From NCBI RefSeq assembly GCF_003351225.1, contig NZ_QQSY01000005.1:1-64000 (forward strand): a stretch of DNA of 64,000 nt, written 5' to 3'. Position numbers and translations under genes: made by a program. Source of the DNA: Dyella solisilvae. GTDB lineage: Bacteria > Pseudomonadota > Gammaproteobacteria > Xanthomonadales > Rhodanobacteraceae. Numbering within the stretch: position 1 is the stretch's first letter; each line of letters starts with the position of its first letter. This document shows positions 17,613 to 25,807 of the stretch, in pieces. The notes under the pieces were generated by a model. That model did no database searches. It was not told the origin of the DNA and was given only the letters and a program-made list of their open reading frames with translations.

Positions 17613-18917
17613 ATGGATGACGGAGGACTAGTGGCAGGCAACACATCCTTTATTGAGTCCCAGCCAGTTCAAGCGTGGCTTGCTCAGTTTAACGTCGCCG
17701 ATCAGCCGATCGTGGTCGATCTACTGCGATCGATGCTGCTTGTCTCTCGAGATGAATTCACCGAAAGGTTGAGAGCCTTGCTTATTGAACGTCTCGACAA
17801 CGGAGATGGCCCTGTCGGTCTGTACGTCGAGCGAGAGCTGCCCAAAGACGAAAATGACGCCGTGCTTCCGCTGTTCAGTGAGCGTGAAACTCCTCGCCGC
17901 AGGGCTGTTGGGAATGGCCCGGAGCCATTGCAATCGCTCGACCCGTCGACGCACGACGTTGGAAGTGAAGGCCTAGTGGCCCAACTCATCTCTGAGGTAT
18001 GTCGCCAGCGGCCAGGTCAGGCATTCAATCACCCTGGCCCGGATCAAATTAGAGCGCATCGAATCCGGCGCTTCATGCTGGTAACGGACCTCGTCGGGAG
18101 CGGCCAGCGTATAGCGGACTATTTTGAAGCCGCCTGGCAAATGGCTTCCGTTAAAAGTTGGTGGTCGCGGCGGCACACGCACGGCATGCACTTTGAAGTC
18201 GTTGCGTATGCAGCAACCACCGTCGGACGGCGACGCGTCTTGCAGCACGCATCTTCGCCGGCCATTTTCACGGTTGCTTTGTGCCCAACTGTTTCTGACC
18301 TTTTTTCACGTGAGAAGGCAAAGATGGTCGTGGATGTTTGCATGCGGTACGACCCACGTAAGGCAGATCCGGTGAAGTCAATGGGCTTTGGAGGTAAGGG
18401 TGTACTGATGGCCTTTGCTCACGGTATTCCTAACAACGCTCCGCGGATACTTCACGTAAGCAGCAGGAGGTGGCTCCCCCTGTTCCCCAAGAGAGTCACC
18501 TCCCACACACGTCACGTATTTTCTTCTTCAGTCACGCACGGTGAAGATATTCGCGATCGACTCGCGAGCATGAGGCAGCAGCGGTTGGCTCAGGTCGCTG
18601 TCGACTTGGATTTAGAGGTTGGCGCTGCTCCGTTGTTACTGGTGCTTGCCGCATCAACGAATTGGCCCGGGCGAGTTGATGCGATTGCCGCCAAAACCGG
18701 CCTAACCTACGAAGAAGTACGAAGGGCGATCGACCGGTGCTCTGCAAACGACTGGATATCATCGAACGGCCGCCTCACTGATGCGGGAAAGGCGGAGCTG
18801 GCGTCCATCCGGAGGTTCCGCGAACATCGTCAACATAATGGGGCAGAGGTTTCCGCCGAACCAGCAGGGGAGTACTATCCCACTGCGCTGAGGGCGCCAG
18901 TGGGGAATTCTAGTTAG
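17613..18917 (+). CDS. retron effector: phosphoribosyltransferase-like plus winged helix
   Basis: 434 residues from the ATG at 17613. An in-frame GTG at 17631 has a better ribosome site (GGAGGAC) and may be the true start. The N-terminal 110 residues are helical. The central part carries FMLVTDLVGSGQRIADYF (about 154-171), which resembles the PRPP-binding loop of phosphoribosyltransferases (hydrophobic strand, D, then a small-residue turn). It also has GKGVLMAFAHGIPNNAPRILH (about 261-281), like the PNN motif of PRTase-like proteins. Residues about 340-395 form a winged helix (VDAIAAKTGLTYEEVRRAIDRC...NGRLTDAGKAELASI). PRTase-like/wHTH proteins are a known class of retron accessory effector. 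The ncRNA arm a1 lies inside the last codons of this gene and the reverse transcriptase follows. In retrons the ncRNA/RT complex normally restrains the effector until a phage trigger; that is inferred here. Confidence 0.75.
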   Translation: MDDGGLVAGNTSFIESQPVQAWLAQFNVADQPIVVDLLRSMLLVSRDEFTERLRALLIERLDNGDGPVGLYVERELPKDENDAVLPLFSERETPRRRAVGNGPEPLQSLDPSTHDVGSEGLVAQLISEVCRQRPGQAFNHPGPDQIRAHRIRRFMLVTDLVGSGQRIADYFEAAWQMASVKSWWSRRHTHGMHFEVVAYAATTVGRRRVLQHASSPAIFTVALCPTVSDLFSREKAKMVVDVCMRYDPRKADPVKSMGFGGKGVLMAFAHGIPNNAPRILHVSSRRWLPLFPKRVTSHTRHVFSSSVTHGEDIRDRLASMRQQRLAQVAVDLDLEVGAAPLLLVLAASTNWPGRVDAIAAKTGLTYEEVRRAIDRCSANDWISSNGRLTDAGKAELASIRRFREHRQHNGAEVSAEPAGEYYPTALRAPVGNSS

Positions 18918-19119
18918 CCGGGCCTAGCCCGGTGCCGGCTTACAGTTAACCGTAAGTAAGCGGGGTGCAGAGTCTGCTTCCCTTCGTATTAGCTCTCGCT
19001 TGATGCTAAGGCAGGTCACACGATTGCCGCTGCGCGGCACGTGCGGATGTCTTACTGCATCGTGCGACCTGTCTCACCCTACGGGTGTCAAAGTAGATGA
19101 CCCACTGGAGCCCTCAGCG
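18886..19119 (+). ncRNA. retron ncRNA (msr-msd) with a1/a2 arms
   Basis: Arm a1, CGCTGAGGGCGCCAGTGGG (18886-18904), pairs with a2, CCCACTGGAGCCCTCAGCG (19101-19119), at 18 of 19 positions. Between them is a chain of hairpins: CCGGGC/GCCCGG (18918-18932), CTTAC/GTAAG (18939-18956), GCAG/CTGC (18967-18977) and TTAGC/GCTAA (18989-19009). A long stem follows, with CAGGTC-CACGAT pairing to ATCGTG-GACCTG (19012-19071) and an inner GCCGC/GCGGC. The last is CACCC/GGGTG (19075-19087). Short stem-loops, then one long stem, all closed by a long terminal helix, is the layout of retron msr-msd RNA. TTAGC at 18914-18918 right after a1 gives a candidate branching G at 18917, the last base of the effector stop codon. 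a1 overlaps the effector gene and a2 the RT gene. Exact msr/msd limits are inferred. Confidence 0.8.
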
Positions 19120-20254
19120 TTACAGATCATTAGGGCAGAGGCGAGGCATAGACCCCTCGGTTCTGGAAAACGCCGTGCGCACTGGCAACATCACTTGCGC
19201 GGCCAATCCCCATGTCCCGACGCTTTTTTCTCTAAAACATCTCGCGTACAGGTCGGGAGTTGACTATTCGCTCTTGCGAGCAATTGTAGAGCGCCGAGAT
19301 CCAGAGCCATATCGAACATTCAAGGTACGCAAGCGCTCGTCCTCGCCACAGCATGCACGGTATCGCGTCATTGCCGTGCCAAGTCCTGCACTGATGCGCG
19401 TCCAGAAATGGATAGCTCAGAGAATTCTTGCGGTCGCGCCGGCGCATAGCGCTAGCACTGCTTACGGAAAGAACTGCAACATTTCCGATGCTGTCTTGCC
19501 TCACTGCTCATCAAGGTGGCTCATCAAGCTTGATGTGAGGAGTTTTTTTGAGTCGATAAGTGAGTCCGCGGCTTACGGCGTCTTCCGAAAACTCGGCTAT
19601 CAACCATTGATCTCGTTCGAGCTTGCTCGTATCTGTACGCGCGTGTATTCGAAGACTCGTCTTCGGTCGTATAAGTATTGGGATGTGGAGCCGGCGCGTT
19701 GGTCTGCGATCCCGAGCTACCAGTATTTTCGAAAAGGATCGTTGCCCCAGGGGGCGCCAACAAGCCCCATGTTGGCGAATCTGGCCGTTCGACAATTTGA
19801 CGCCAATATCACCGCCATCGCCGAAAAGTACGGACTCATATACACCCGTTACGCCGATGATCTCGCGCTCTCGACTTCTGGTGAATTTAGTCGCCAGAAG
19901 TGTCACTCCGTCATTCAAAAAGTGTACGGCGAAATGCGCGCGTTTGGGCTTTCACCCAATGCCACGAAAACAGCAATCTCGCCCCCTGGTGCGCGCAAGT
20001 TGCTTCTTGGACTTCTCGTTGATACCGACAGACCTAAGCTAACTCGTGAGTTTAGGGCAAAGCTTCGGCAGCATGTTTTCTTCTTGCAAAGCCCGAAAGC
20101 CGGCCCCGTTAAGCATGCAAGGCATTTGGGATTTCAATCATTGATCGGCTTTCGACACCACATACATGGCCTGGTGAACTACGCTTACGAGATCGAGCCC
20201 GCTTTTGGGGAGCGTTACAAAGAGGCGCTAAAGGCAGTGGAGTGGCCCCTTTAA
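19097..20254 (+). CDS. retron-type reverse transcriptase
   Basis: 385 residues if the ATG at 19097 is used; the start has a poor ribosome site and lies inside the ncRNA, so the true start may be a little downstream. RT motifs in order: YRVIAVPSPALMRVQKWI (about 89-106, RT1), WLIKLDVRSFFESIS (141-155, first catalytic Asp146), FRKGSLPQGAPTSPMLANL (211-229, RT4), RYADDLALST (251-260, catalytic YADD), FGLSPNATKTAI (283-294, RT6) and KLLLGLLVD (301-309, RT7). No maturase, integrase or Cas domain is attached, and the size fits retron RTs. The usual retron VTG in RT7 reads LLG here, and I could not find a clear NAxxH region X. The role is to copy the msd part of the neighbouring ncRNA into msDNA. 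Placed as last gene of the retron, convergent with the nuclease/helicase pair. Confidence 0.85.
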   Translation: MTHWSPQRYRSLGQRRGIDPSVLENAVRTGNITCAANPHVPTLFSLKHLAYRSGVDYSLLRAIVERRDPEPYRTFKVRKRSSSPQHARYRVIAVPSPALMRVQKWIAQRILAVAPAHSASTAYGKNCNISDAVLPHCSSRWLIKLDVRSFFESISESAAYGVFRKLGYQPLISFELARICTRVYSKTRLRSYKYWDVEPARWSAIPSYQYFRKGSLPQGAPTSPMLANLAVRQFDANITAIAEKYGLIYTRYADDLALSTSGEFSRQKCHSVIQKVYGEMRAFGLSPNATKTAISPPGARKLLLGLLVDTDRPKLTREFRAKLRQHVFFLQSPKAGPVKHARHLGFQSLIGFRHHIHGLVNYAYEIEPAFGERYKEALKAVEWPL

Positions 20255-20447
20255 GTACTGGTGCGTCAAAAACTTGGCTGCCGGCCCGCAAAATGATTAC
20301 TCTGCAATCTTTCTACTTGCGCGCAAACCAATCCGATCGGCAGGAGAGATATGGCAACCTGGCCTACGTACGATCTGGAGCACTAGCGGGTTCGGGTGCG
20401 GCGCAGCTTTAGCGGGAGCAACTATGAGCTCTTTGGCGCATTGATCG

Positions 20448-22382
20448 TTAGATGACGCTCTGGACCCGCCAACCGGCATCGATGAGCTTGCCGAGATCGC
20501 TCTCATCGAGCCGCTCGCTATTGATGGCAAGGCAAAGAAAGCGAGTGGGGCGCGAAAAGCCCACGTAGTTGTAGCGAAGCTGTGCCGGGAGGGTCCCCGG
20601 TTGCTTACCTTTGGACGTTTTACGTCCAGTCAGGCATGCAAGCGCCTCAACAACGTCGAACCGCTTGGAGTAACGACCAAACGACTCGAGGTAGAGCGTC
20701 GCAAGATGCGTCTCCCCTTTTGTATTGCTGACCGTGTCGACCGTAATGTTCACGGTCCGGTCGCCCACTGAAACCGTACAAGTGCGTAGCAATGCATTTT
20801 CGGCGGGAGCATCGTCGCCGCCCGCAGGATGGGCAAAGACGTCGAAGCCTGCGAATTGCTTGATTGTTGTGCCAGGAAGGAGAGGCTTCAGAGCCGCATG
20901 CAAGGCGTTAATGATTGTTGTGCGGGTTTTGTCGGTCGACCCGGCGCCCGGGTCCATGACAATGTCCCGGATTGCGCGGCGCAAGGAATGGAGGTCGACG
21001 TCCGCGTCGCGAAGCGCGCGGAAGAGCTGCCATGGTTCGCGGACATCAGTAGCAATCGATGCCTTCGCTTCGCGCAAGACTAGGAGGATGATGCGCCGCA
21101 CGCGCTCGACCCGGTCGCCAAGCTCGATCGGGGCGCGCCCCATCCCAATATCGTCAGCGAGCAAGAGCCACGCGTTCGCGCGCCTCGGCGCCGCGGTTTT
21201 CGAGTCGACGGCCAGCGGCCGCCAGAAGTCACCGACGTGGCGACCGGGAACTTGTTTTGCGTCCCCACTCTTTCTGGCGCAAATTGCCCGGACATGACCA
21301 CCGGCCGCAATGGTCGCGTCATCGAATGCATCGAGGACGAGCGCCCCGAACTGGGGTATGACGCGCCCGATGGAGTCTGGTTTGTAAACCAAAATGGTCG
21401 GGGGCGCAGCAACATCGGGGCCTTTACCGACGACGGCGTCACCGACCTGCCGTACTTGTGACACGATGCCAGCAATGACCGGTCCGAAGCGCCGACTAGT
21501 ACTCATGGGTAGCACTGGCTCTTCCGGGAAGGTGGTGCCGTCTTCGCTCTCGTCGCCATCATCGTCAATGAAGATACGTTGGTTGATGTCGCCGAATCGC
21601 TGGACGATAGCTCCCTTGCCAAAGGCTTTGGTGAGGAGTGCTGTTTGACTCGGCGACGTGTCCTGCATCTCGTCAATCATCACGAGCGGAAAGCGCTTTG
21701 CGAGAAGGACGGGGAGGTCGGGCGCATTCGCCATCGCGCGCTCGGCGTACGCGAACATGTCGATGTGTCGGAAGATGCCCTTCTTTGCGAGGTCGCCTTT
21801 AACCTTGCGCAGGTACTTTCCCGACTCGCTCTTCTCCGACGGAAAGCCCTTGCCGGAAACTATGTCGAGTTCGGCGCCCGCATATCGCATCTTTTCGATG
21901 AGTTCGTCGCCGTTAAACTGCTGCTTCGCCCAAGTCTTAACTGTCCAGTTTGACCGCGCGGCAGAGAGAGCCCGGCGGCCGAAAAGTTCGTCGTCAATGA
22001 TGTCAACTTTACCGCCCTCGCTTCGCAGCCAGGGTAAAGCGAGGTACTGGTTGATGAAGGCGTGAATGGTGCCAATGAAGTGGGGGTAAGCGAGGAGCCG
22101 CGTACCTTCAGGCGTGCCCGCCAAGCGGTGGCGGATTTCATTGGCGGCGGTGTTGGTGTGGCTGATGACACAGATCCCTTGGCGGTCAGATGCCCACTTG
22201 CGACTGAGCAAGTAGAGTTTCGCCGCGAGAATCGTGGTCTTGCCACTGCCCGGCGCAGCCTGGACGTCGATTCTCCCGCCTGCAAGCAGGACCGCCCGAC
22301 ATTCGGGCGAGGTGAAGTCGAGGACTGGGAAGGCAGTGGTGAGGGCGGTGAGGTCTTCCTCCGCAATGTGCGGAATGGTCAT
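20448..22382 (-). CDS. UvrD-like helicase, GajB-like partner of OLD nuclease
   Basis: 644 residues reading leftward. SF1 helicase motifs: AAPGSGKTT (42-50, Walker A), CVISHTNTAANEIRHRL (71-87, Ia), MIDEMQDTSPSQTALL (235-250, Walker B DEMQD), QRFGDINQRIF (261-271, motif III), and near the C-terminus LRYNYVGFSRPTRFLCLAIN (motif VI). The ATG overlaps the stop of the upstream nuclease gene as ATGA (22379-22382), so the two are translationally coupled. OLD nuclease followed by a UvrD/PcrA-like helicase is the Gabija (GajA-GajB) arrangement, also called class 2 OLD. In Gabija, GajB is thought to sense or unwind DNA ends or loosen GajA inhibition upon phage infection. The frame converges with the retron RT 190 bases away. 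Confidence 0.85.
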   Translation of the reverse strand: MTIPHIAEEDLTALTTAFPVLDFTSPECRAVLLAGGRIDVQAAPGSGKTTILAAKLYLLSRKWASDRQGICVISHTNTAANEIRHRLAGTPEGTRLLAYPHFIGTIHAFINQYLALPWLRSEGGKVDIIDDELFGRRALSAARSNWTVKTWAKQQFNGDELIEKMRYAGAELDIVSGKGFPSEKSESGKYLRKVKGDLAKKGIFRHIDMFAYAERAMANAPDLPVLLAKRFPLVMIDEMQDTSPSQTALLTKAFGKGAIVQRFGDINQRIFIDDDGDESEDGTTFPEEPVLPMSTSRRFGPVIAGIVSQVRQVGDAVVGKGPDVAAPPTILVYKPDSIGRVIPQFGALVLDAFDDATIAAGGHVRAICARKSGDAKQVPGRHVGDFWRPLAVDSKTAAPRRANAWLLLADDIGMGRAPIELGDRVERVRRIILLVLREAKASIATDVREPWQLFRALRDADVDLHSLRRAIRDIVMDPGAGSTDKTRTTIINALHAALKPLLPGTTIKQFAGFDVFAHPAGGDDAPAENALLRTCTVSVGDRTVNITVDTVSNTKGETHLATLYLESFGRYSKRFDVVEALACLTGRKTSKGKQPGTLPAQLRYNYVGFSRPTRFLCLAINSERLDESDLGKLIDAGWRVQSVI

Positions 22383-24430
22383 GCGTCAGCCTTCTTGTCA
22401 CCGGGCATCAGGTGGTGGATGGCGCGCTGGAGATAAGGCGGGATGAGCTTGAACAGTTGCTCGCCTTGACCGTAGTCACCACTTTCGAGAAGGGCTGCTG
22501 CGTACTGGGCGGTTACAGCCTTTGAGGCCAGTTTTTTGTACAGGGGTTTGTATACTTCGCACGCAAGCGCTTCCTGTGTGAGCTCTTGTGTGAGGAGCTT
22601 CTTCCATGCCGTGACTCGGGCATTCTTTACCTTCGCAAAATCGTCCTCAGGCAGGAATCCTCCGTGCTTCTTTGCCGCCACGGCAAGCCCGATGGCCATG
22701 TGCATCAATTCACAGCAGCCCGAGTAGGCGAGGTCATACTCCAACGTCCAGTGTTCGGAAACGCAGACAATGGTGCTACCACCCTCGGCGCGCTTCTGCT
22801 TCGTCTCGCGCCGTAGGCCGAGCTCTTCGTTGGTGTAGTTAGAGAAAAAACGCTTCTTGGGCTTCGTTTTCTTAGCGCTAGCTGATTCCTCGCCAGCGCC
22901 ATCTTCGCCCTCAACTTCGGCGGCACCATCCTGGGCGTATTCTTCCCACTCCCGCGGATCATCCTCATCGTCGCCAGCCCCTGCTTTCGCGGCGCCGCTC
23001 TTGGCGACGTAATTAGCGCCGTCCGGCACGACATCGAAGTCAGTAATGCAGGCAACCGGGACAGGCAGCGCGATATCATCCTTTCGCTGGAGGATACGGG
23101 CGTAGTGGTATAGGCCCACGTCGCCAACGTTAACCACCGACACGCCGTGTTTGGCAAGATCGAACCCGCAAGCCTTGGCGAGAGCCGGGAGTAGCAGCGC
23201 TTCGCCTGGACCCTCGACGATGGCGACGCCACGTGCGAAGAAGAGGTTGGCGCGGGTCGATTCTAGAAAGCGGCGGAGATAGGCGTAGTCAGACAATTCG
23301 AGCTTCGTGGTCTCCCCATCGAGTCGGAAGGCGCGGCCACCGACGACAAGGGTCATGGCCTCGACGCGAGCTCCGGCTACCAGCGACGGGCTGTGGGTGG
23401 TCATGACCACCTGCAGCGGGCTCTTGATGTCTGCGGAGGTCTCGGCGAGGAGTGACATCACGCGATCCTGGAGCTGAGGGTGGAGGTGCGCCTCGGGCTC
23501 CTCTATGAGCAGCAGGGCGAGCTCATCGCCTTCTTTTAGCAGCACGAGCTCGGTGGCCATGAAGAGCACGTTGTTGTAGCCGAGGCCGCGTGGGCTGCGG
23601 ACGTCGGCATGGACGTTGCCGGCGGGCTGGAGGGTGAGCTCGAATCGTTCGAGAATAGGATTGAGTGCCAGCTCCGTGGCGAGCCGGATGCGGGCTGCGA
23701 GCGTATCTCCGGCGAATGCGAACTTAGCGAGGTAATCGGCGTTGATGACTTTCTCGACGGCCTTAATGACCGCGTGATTACCCATGTGGTGCTGCGCATG
23801 GGCCATCAGGCCCACCAGAGTTGTTGGTAGCTCACCAACTTTTTCCCTGTCGAAATCATTGTCCTTCTGGCCTTGGGTGTCTGGGTGGGCGGCGAGGATT
23901 TGCGACAAGCGAGAGGCTCGCCCCGAGCGAAGCTCGTTTTCGGCGTCGCGAAGAGGCCGGAGGTAGGTGGTCCGGACCATCTCGCGGGCGGCCGCGCCCA
24001 GTTCCGGCCCGGTGCCGTCGACGCCACAGCGGATTTCGGTCTCGACGCGGGCGCGGCGCTTTGGTGTGCCTGAAATCCATCGTGCGTGGAGGGTCAGGTG
24101 CAGCGTGCTTTGACCATCAGCCTCGTAGGTCAGCCACTCGAGGAGCGCCGCCTGCTGATCCTCGTCGAGGCCCTTGAGGGTCGCCTCGATAGTCAGCTCG
24201 GTTGTGCGCTTGTCACCGAAAACGTGGAAGTCTTGCTCCTGCAGGCGCGTGGACTCGAAGCTAGTAGTCCAAAGTACGTGGCGGATGGCATCCACAATCG
24301 CCGACTTTCCCGCATCGTTTTCGCCAACCAAGATGTTGAGCGTCGGATTGAGTGTCCAGTCGAGCTTTGGGCCCGTGATACCGTCGCCAAAGATGCGGAA
24401 ATTGGTTGCCTTAATCTTATGTAGGTGCAC
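22379..24430 (-). CDS. class 2 OLD-family ATPase/TOPRIM nuclease, GajA-like
   Basis: 683 residues reading leftward, using the GTG at 24428-24430. It has AGGGACGA upstream and gives the standard OLD N-terminus (HLHKIKATNFRIFGDG); a GTG 15 codons earlier is also in frame. The ABC-type ATPase has ILVGENDAGKSAIVDAI (Walker A, about 33-49), NNVLFMATELVLL and LLLIEEPEAHLHPQLQ (Walker B with catalytic EE, about 306-321), and MTTHSPSLV (H-loop). The TOPRIM nuclease has VAIVEGPGEALLLPALA (metal-binding Glu, about 406) and CITDFDVVP (D-x-D, about 464-466). An acidic/lysine-rich insert (about 490-535) interrupts the TOPRIM region. In Gabija, GajA forms a tetramer that nicks DNA when nucleotides are depleted; that is family knowledge. 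First gene of the two-gene operon. Confidence 0.85.
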   Translation of the reverse strand: MHLHKIKATNFRIFGDGITGPKLDWTLNPTLNILVGENDAGKSAIVDAIRHVLWTTSFESTRLQEQDFHVFGDKRTTELTIEATLKGLDEDQQAALLEWLTYEADGQSTLHLTLHARWISGTPKRRARVETEIRCGVDGTGPELGAAAREMVRTTYLRPLRDAENELRSGRASRLSQILAAHPDTQGQKDNDFDREKVGELPTTLVGLMAHAQHHMGNHAVIKAVEKVINADYLAKFAFAGDTLAARIRLATELALNPILERFELTLQPAGNVHADVRSPRGLGYNNVLFMATELVLLKEGDELALLLIEEPEAHLHPQLQDRVMSLLAETSADIKSPLQVVMTTHSPSLVAGARVEAMTLVVGGRAFRLDGETTKLELSDYAYLRRFLESTRANLFFARGVAIVEGPGEALLLPALAKACGFDLAKHGVSVVNVGDVGLYHYARILQRKDDIALPVPVACITDFDVVPDGANYVAKSGAAKAGAGDDEDDPREWEEYAQDGAAEVEGEDGAGEESASAKKTKPKKRFFSNYTNEELGLRRETKQKRAEGGSTIVCVSEHWTLEYDLAYSGCCELMHMAIGLAVAAKKHGGFLPEDDFAKVKNARVTAWKKLLTQELTQEALACEVYKPLYKKLASKAVTAQYAAALLESGDYGQGEQLFKLIPPYLQRAIHHLMPGDKKADA

Positions 24431-24614
24431 GGCTCGTCCCTGTGGAGTGCGATGTGCAGAAGCATAGCGAGGCACTTAGTTCCGGATAAAGGGACCGTTC
24501 GGATGCCGCCTTCTCCCTTACGCCCCCACTTACCACTTGGGGTAATTGCACGGGGCATTGCAGGCCGAAGTGTCCAAACCAATGGGGCGCTCGCTGACGA
24601 GTTGCAGCGCCCCC

Positions 24615-25703
24615 CTAGTTGTCGTCCAAAAGGCGAGCGGCGGGATTGTCCGCCGCGCTGCCTGATTGGAAGTACCCCATCACGCTGGACACCGCGCGAT
24701 GCTCGGTCATCGCCATGATGGCCGGCAGCGGCACGCCCTGACGACTCGCTTCAGTCACAAAGCCCGAACGCAGACTGTGCCCGCCAAAATCGCCCTCCAG
24801 GCCCGCGAGCCTGGCGCGCCGCTGCACGATCTCACCCACCGCGGCCGGCGAGAGGGCAGGGCCGACCCGGTGCTTCCACAGCCGCCGGAAAATCGCACCC
24901 TCGGTGATCCCGGCGGCGGCCAGCCAGGCCTCCAGCGACTGGGCTGCCCGATCCAGCACCGGCTTATCCGGTGTCGAGGTGGCGGTCACGCCGGCTTGCT
25001 GGGTCTTGCTGTGCTCCAGCCGGTAAATAAAACCCTGCGGCCCGATCCGGCGCAGGTCGCGCAGATCGGCCGCGGCGACCTCGCTGCGCCGACGGCCGCC
25101 GCTGGCGAAGCCGAAGCAGAGCAAGGCGCGATCGCGCAGCCCTTCGAGGCTGTCGTCGCAGGTGGCCAACATCGCCTCGAGCTCGGCCAAGGTAATCGCA
25201 GTCTTCTTGCGCGGGCGTTCGCCGCGCTTGACCGCCGCGCGGGCGGCGCGACTCAGCACCGTACGGATCGCCGGCTGCTCGCACGGATTGGCCACGTGTT
25301 TGAGCCGGTGCGCCGTGGACAGCACGGCCACGCGATGGCGGACCGTCGCCAGTGTCCACGGACCGCGCTTGGCCTTGAGGCCGGCCGCGACCAGGGCCTG
25401 GTCGACGACCGCCGGCAGCTCCCAGGCCAGTTCGCCGTCGGTGGATCGGCGCACCACGTGATCGACCACGAATTGCAGCACGGTGGCCTCGGGCACCGGC
25501 AACGTCAGCTCGATGCCGTAGCGCGCCGCATGCCAGCCGGCCCAGTAGCGCAGGGCGCTGGCGTAGCTGCGCGTGGTGTTGGCGGCGGCCGCTTCCGCGA
25601 GCAGTTCGCGCACCGCGTCGGCGGCCTGCTGGGCCAGCTGGATCGGCAGCGTCAGGCTGGAGGCCGGCTGGGCGAGGGTCGGGATCGGTGAAATATCTTT
25701 CAT
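24615..25703 (-). CDS. tyrosine recombinase (XerC/D-like integrase)
   Basis: 362 residues reading leftward from an ATG that is part of the AT-rich stretch 25696-25727. The N-terminal core-binding domain (about 35-160) includes NTTRSYASALRYWAGWHAARYG. Catalytic residues are all visible: Arg in FASGGRRRSEVAAADL, Lys in LEHSKTQQAG, His-x-x-Arg in GGHSLRSGFV, His in TEHRAVSSVMGYF, and the nucleophile Tyr in that same motif. It lacks an Arg-rich DNA-arm domain, so it is closer to Xer-like or plasmid resolvases than to phage integrases. It is divergent from a KfrA-like gene, a pairing common on plasmids and genomic islands. Probable roles are integration/excision of this island or dimer resolution. 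A half-site resembling a XerC arm lies in its own promoter. Confidence 0.85.
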   Translation of the reverse strand: MKDISPIPTLAQPASSLTLPIQLAQQAADAVRELLAEAAAANTTRSYASALRYWAGWHAARYGIELTLPVPEATVLQFVVDHVVRRSTDGELAWELPAVVDQALVAAGLKAKRGPWTLATVRHRVAVLSTAHRLKHVANPCEQPAIRTVLSRAARAAVKRGERPRKKTAITLAELEAMLATCDDSLEGLRDRALLCFGFASGGRRRSEVAAADLRDLRRIGPQGFIYRLEHSKTQQAGVTATSTPDKPVLDRAAQSLEAWLAAAGITEGAIFRRLWKHRVGPALSPAAVGEIVQRRARLAGLEGDFGGHSLRSGFVTEASRQGVPLPAIMAMTEHRAVSSVMGYFQSGSAADNPAARLLDDN

Positions 25704-25760
25704 AATATGTAATGTATACTACGAAATAGGGCGTCTACCCACGATAATCATCACTTATCG
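25696..25760. promoter_or_regulatory. divergent promoter with dif-like half-site and inverted repeat
   Basis: The sequence TACTACGAAAT at 25717-25727 matches the reverse complement of a dif XerC arm (TTATGCGAAAT) at 8 of 11 positions, next to TAATGTATA, which recurs within the dif site at 28018-28045. Further right, CGATAA and TTATCG (25742-25747, 25755-25760) form an inverted repeat with 7 bases between, a possible KfrA operator. The region is AT-rich compared with both flanking genes. Confidence 0.4.
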
Positions 25761-25807
25761 CGAGTACGAAACCAAGCGGGCAGGGCGCGGATCGAGGAGA
25801 CCTTTTC

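Noticed and set aside
18886-19119. Interpretation of the RT locus as a group II intron or diversity-generating retroelement
   Set aside because: No maturase or endonuclease domain, no intron domain V/VI-like structure, no variable-repeat/template-repeat pair; a1/a2 arms fit a retron.
20345-20385. Eleven-codon frame with good ribosome site (AGGAGAG, MATWPTYDLEH)
   Set aside because: Too short and not conserved to my knowledge; probably the broken start of a lost gene.
24666-25691. 341-codon frame opposite the recombinase
   Set aside because: The - strand frame has the full R-K-HxxR-H-Y catalytic set.
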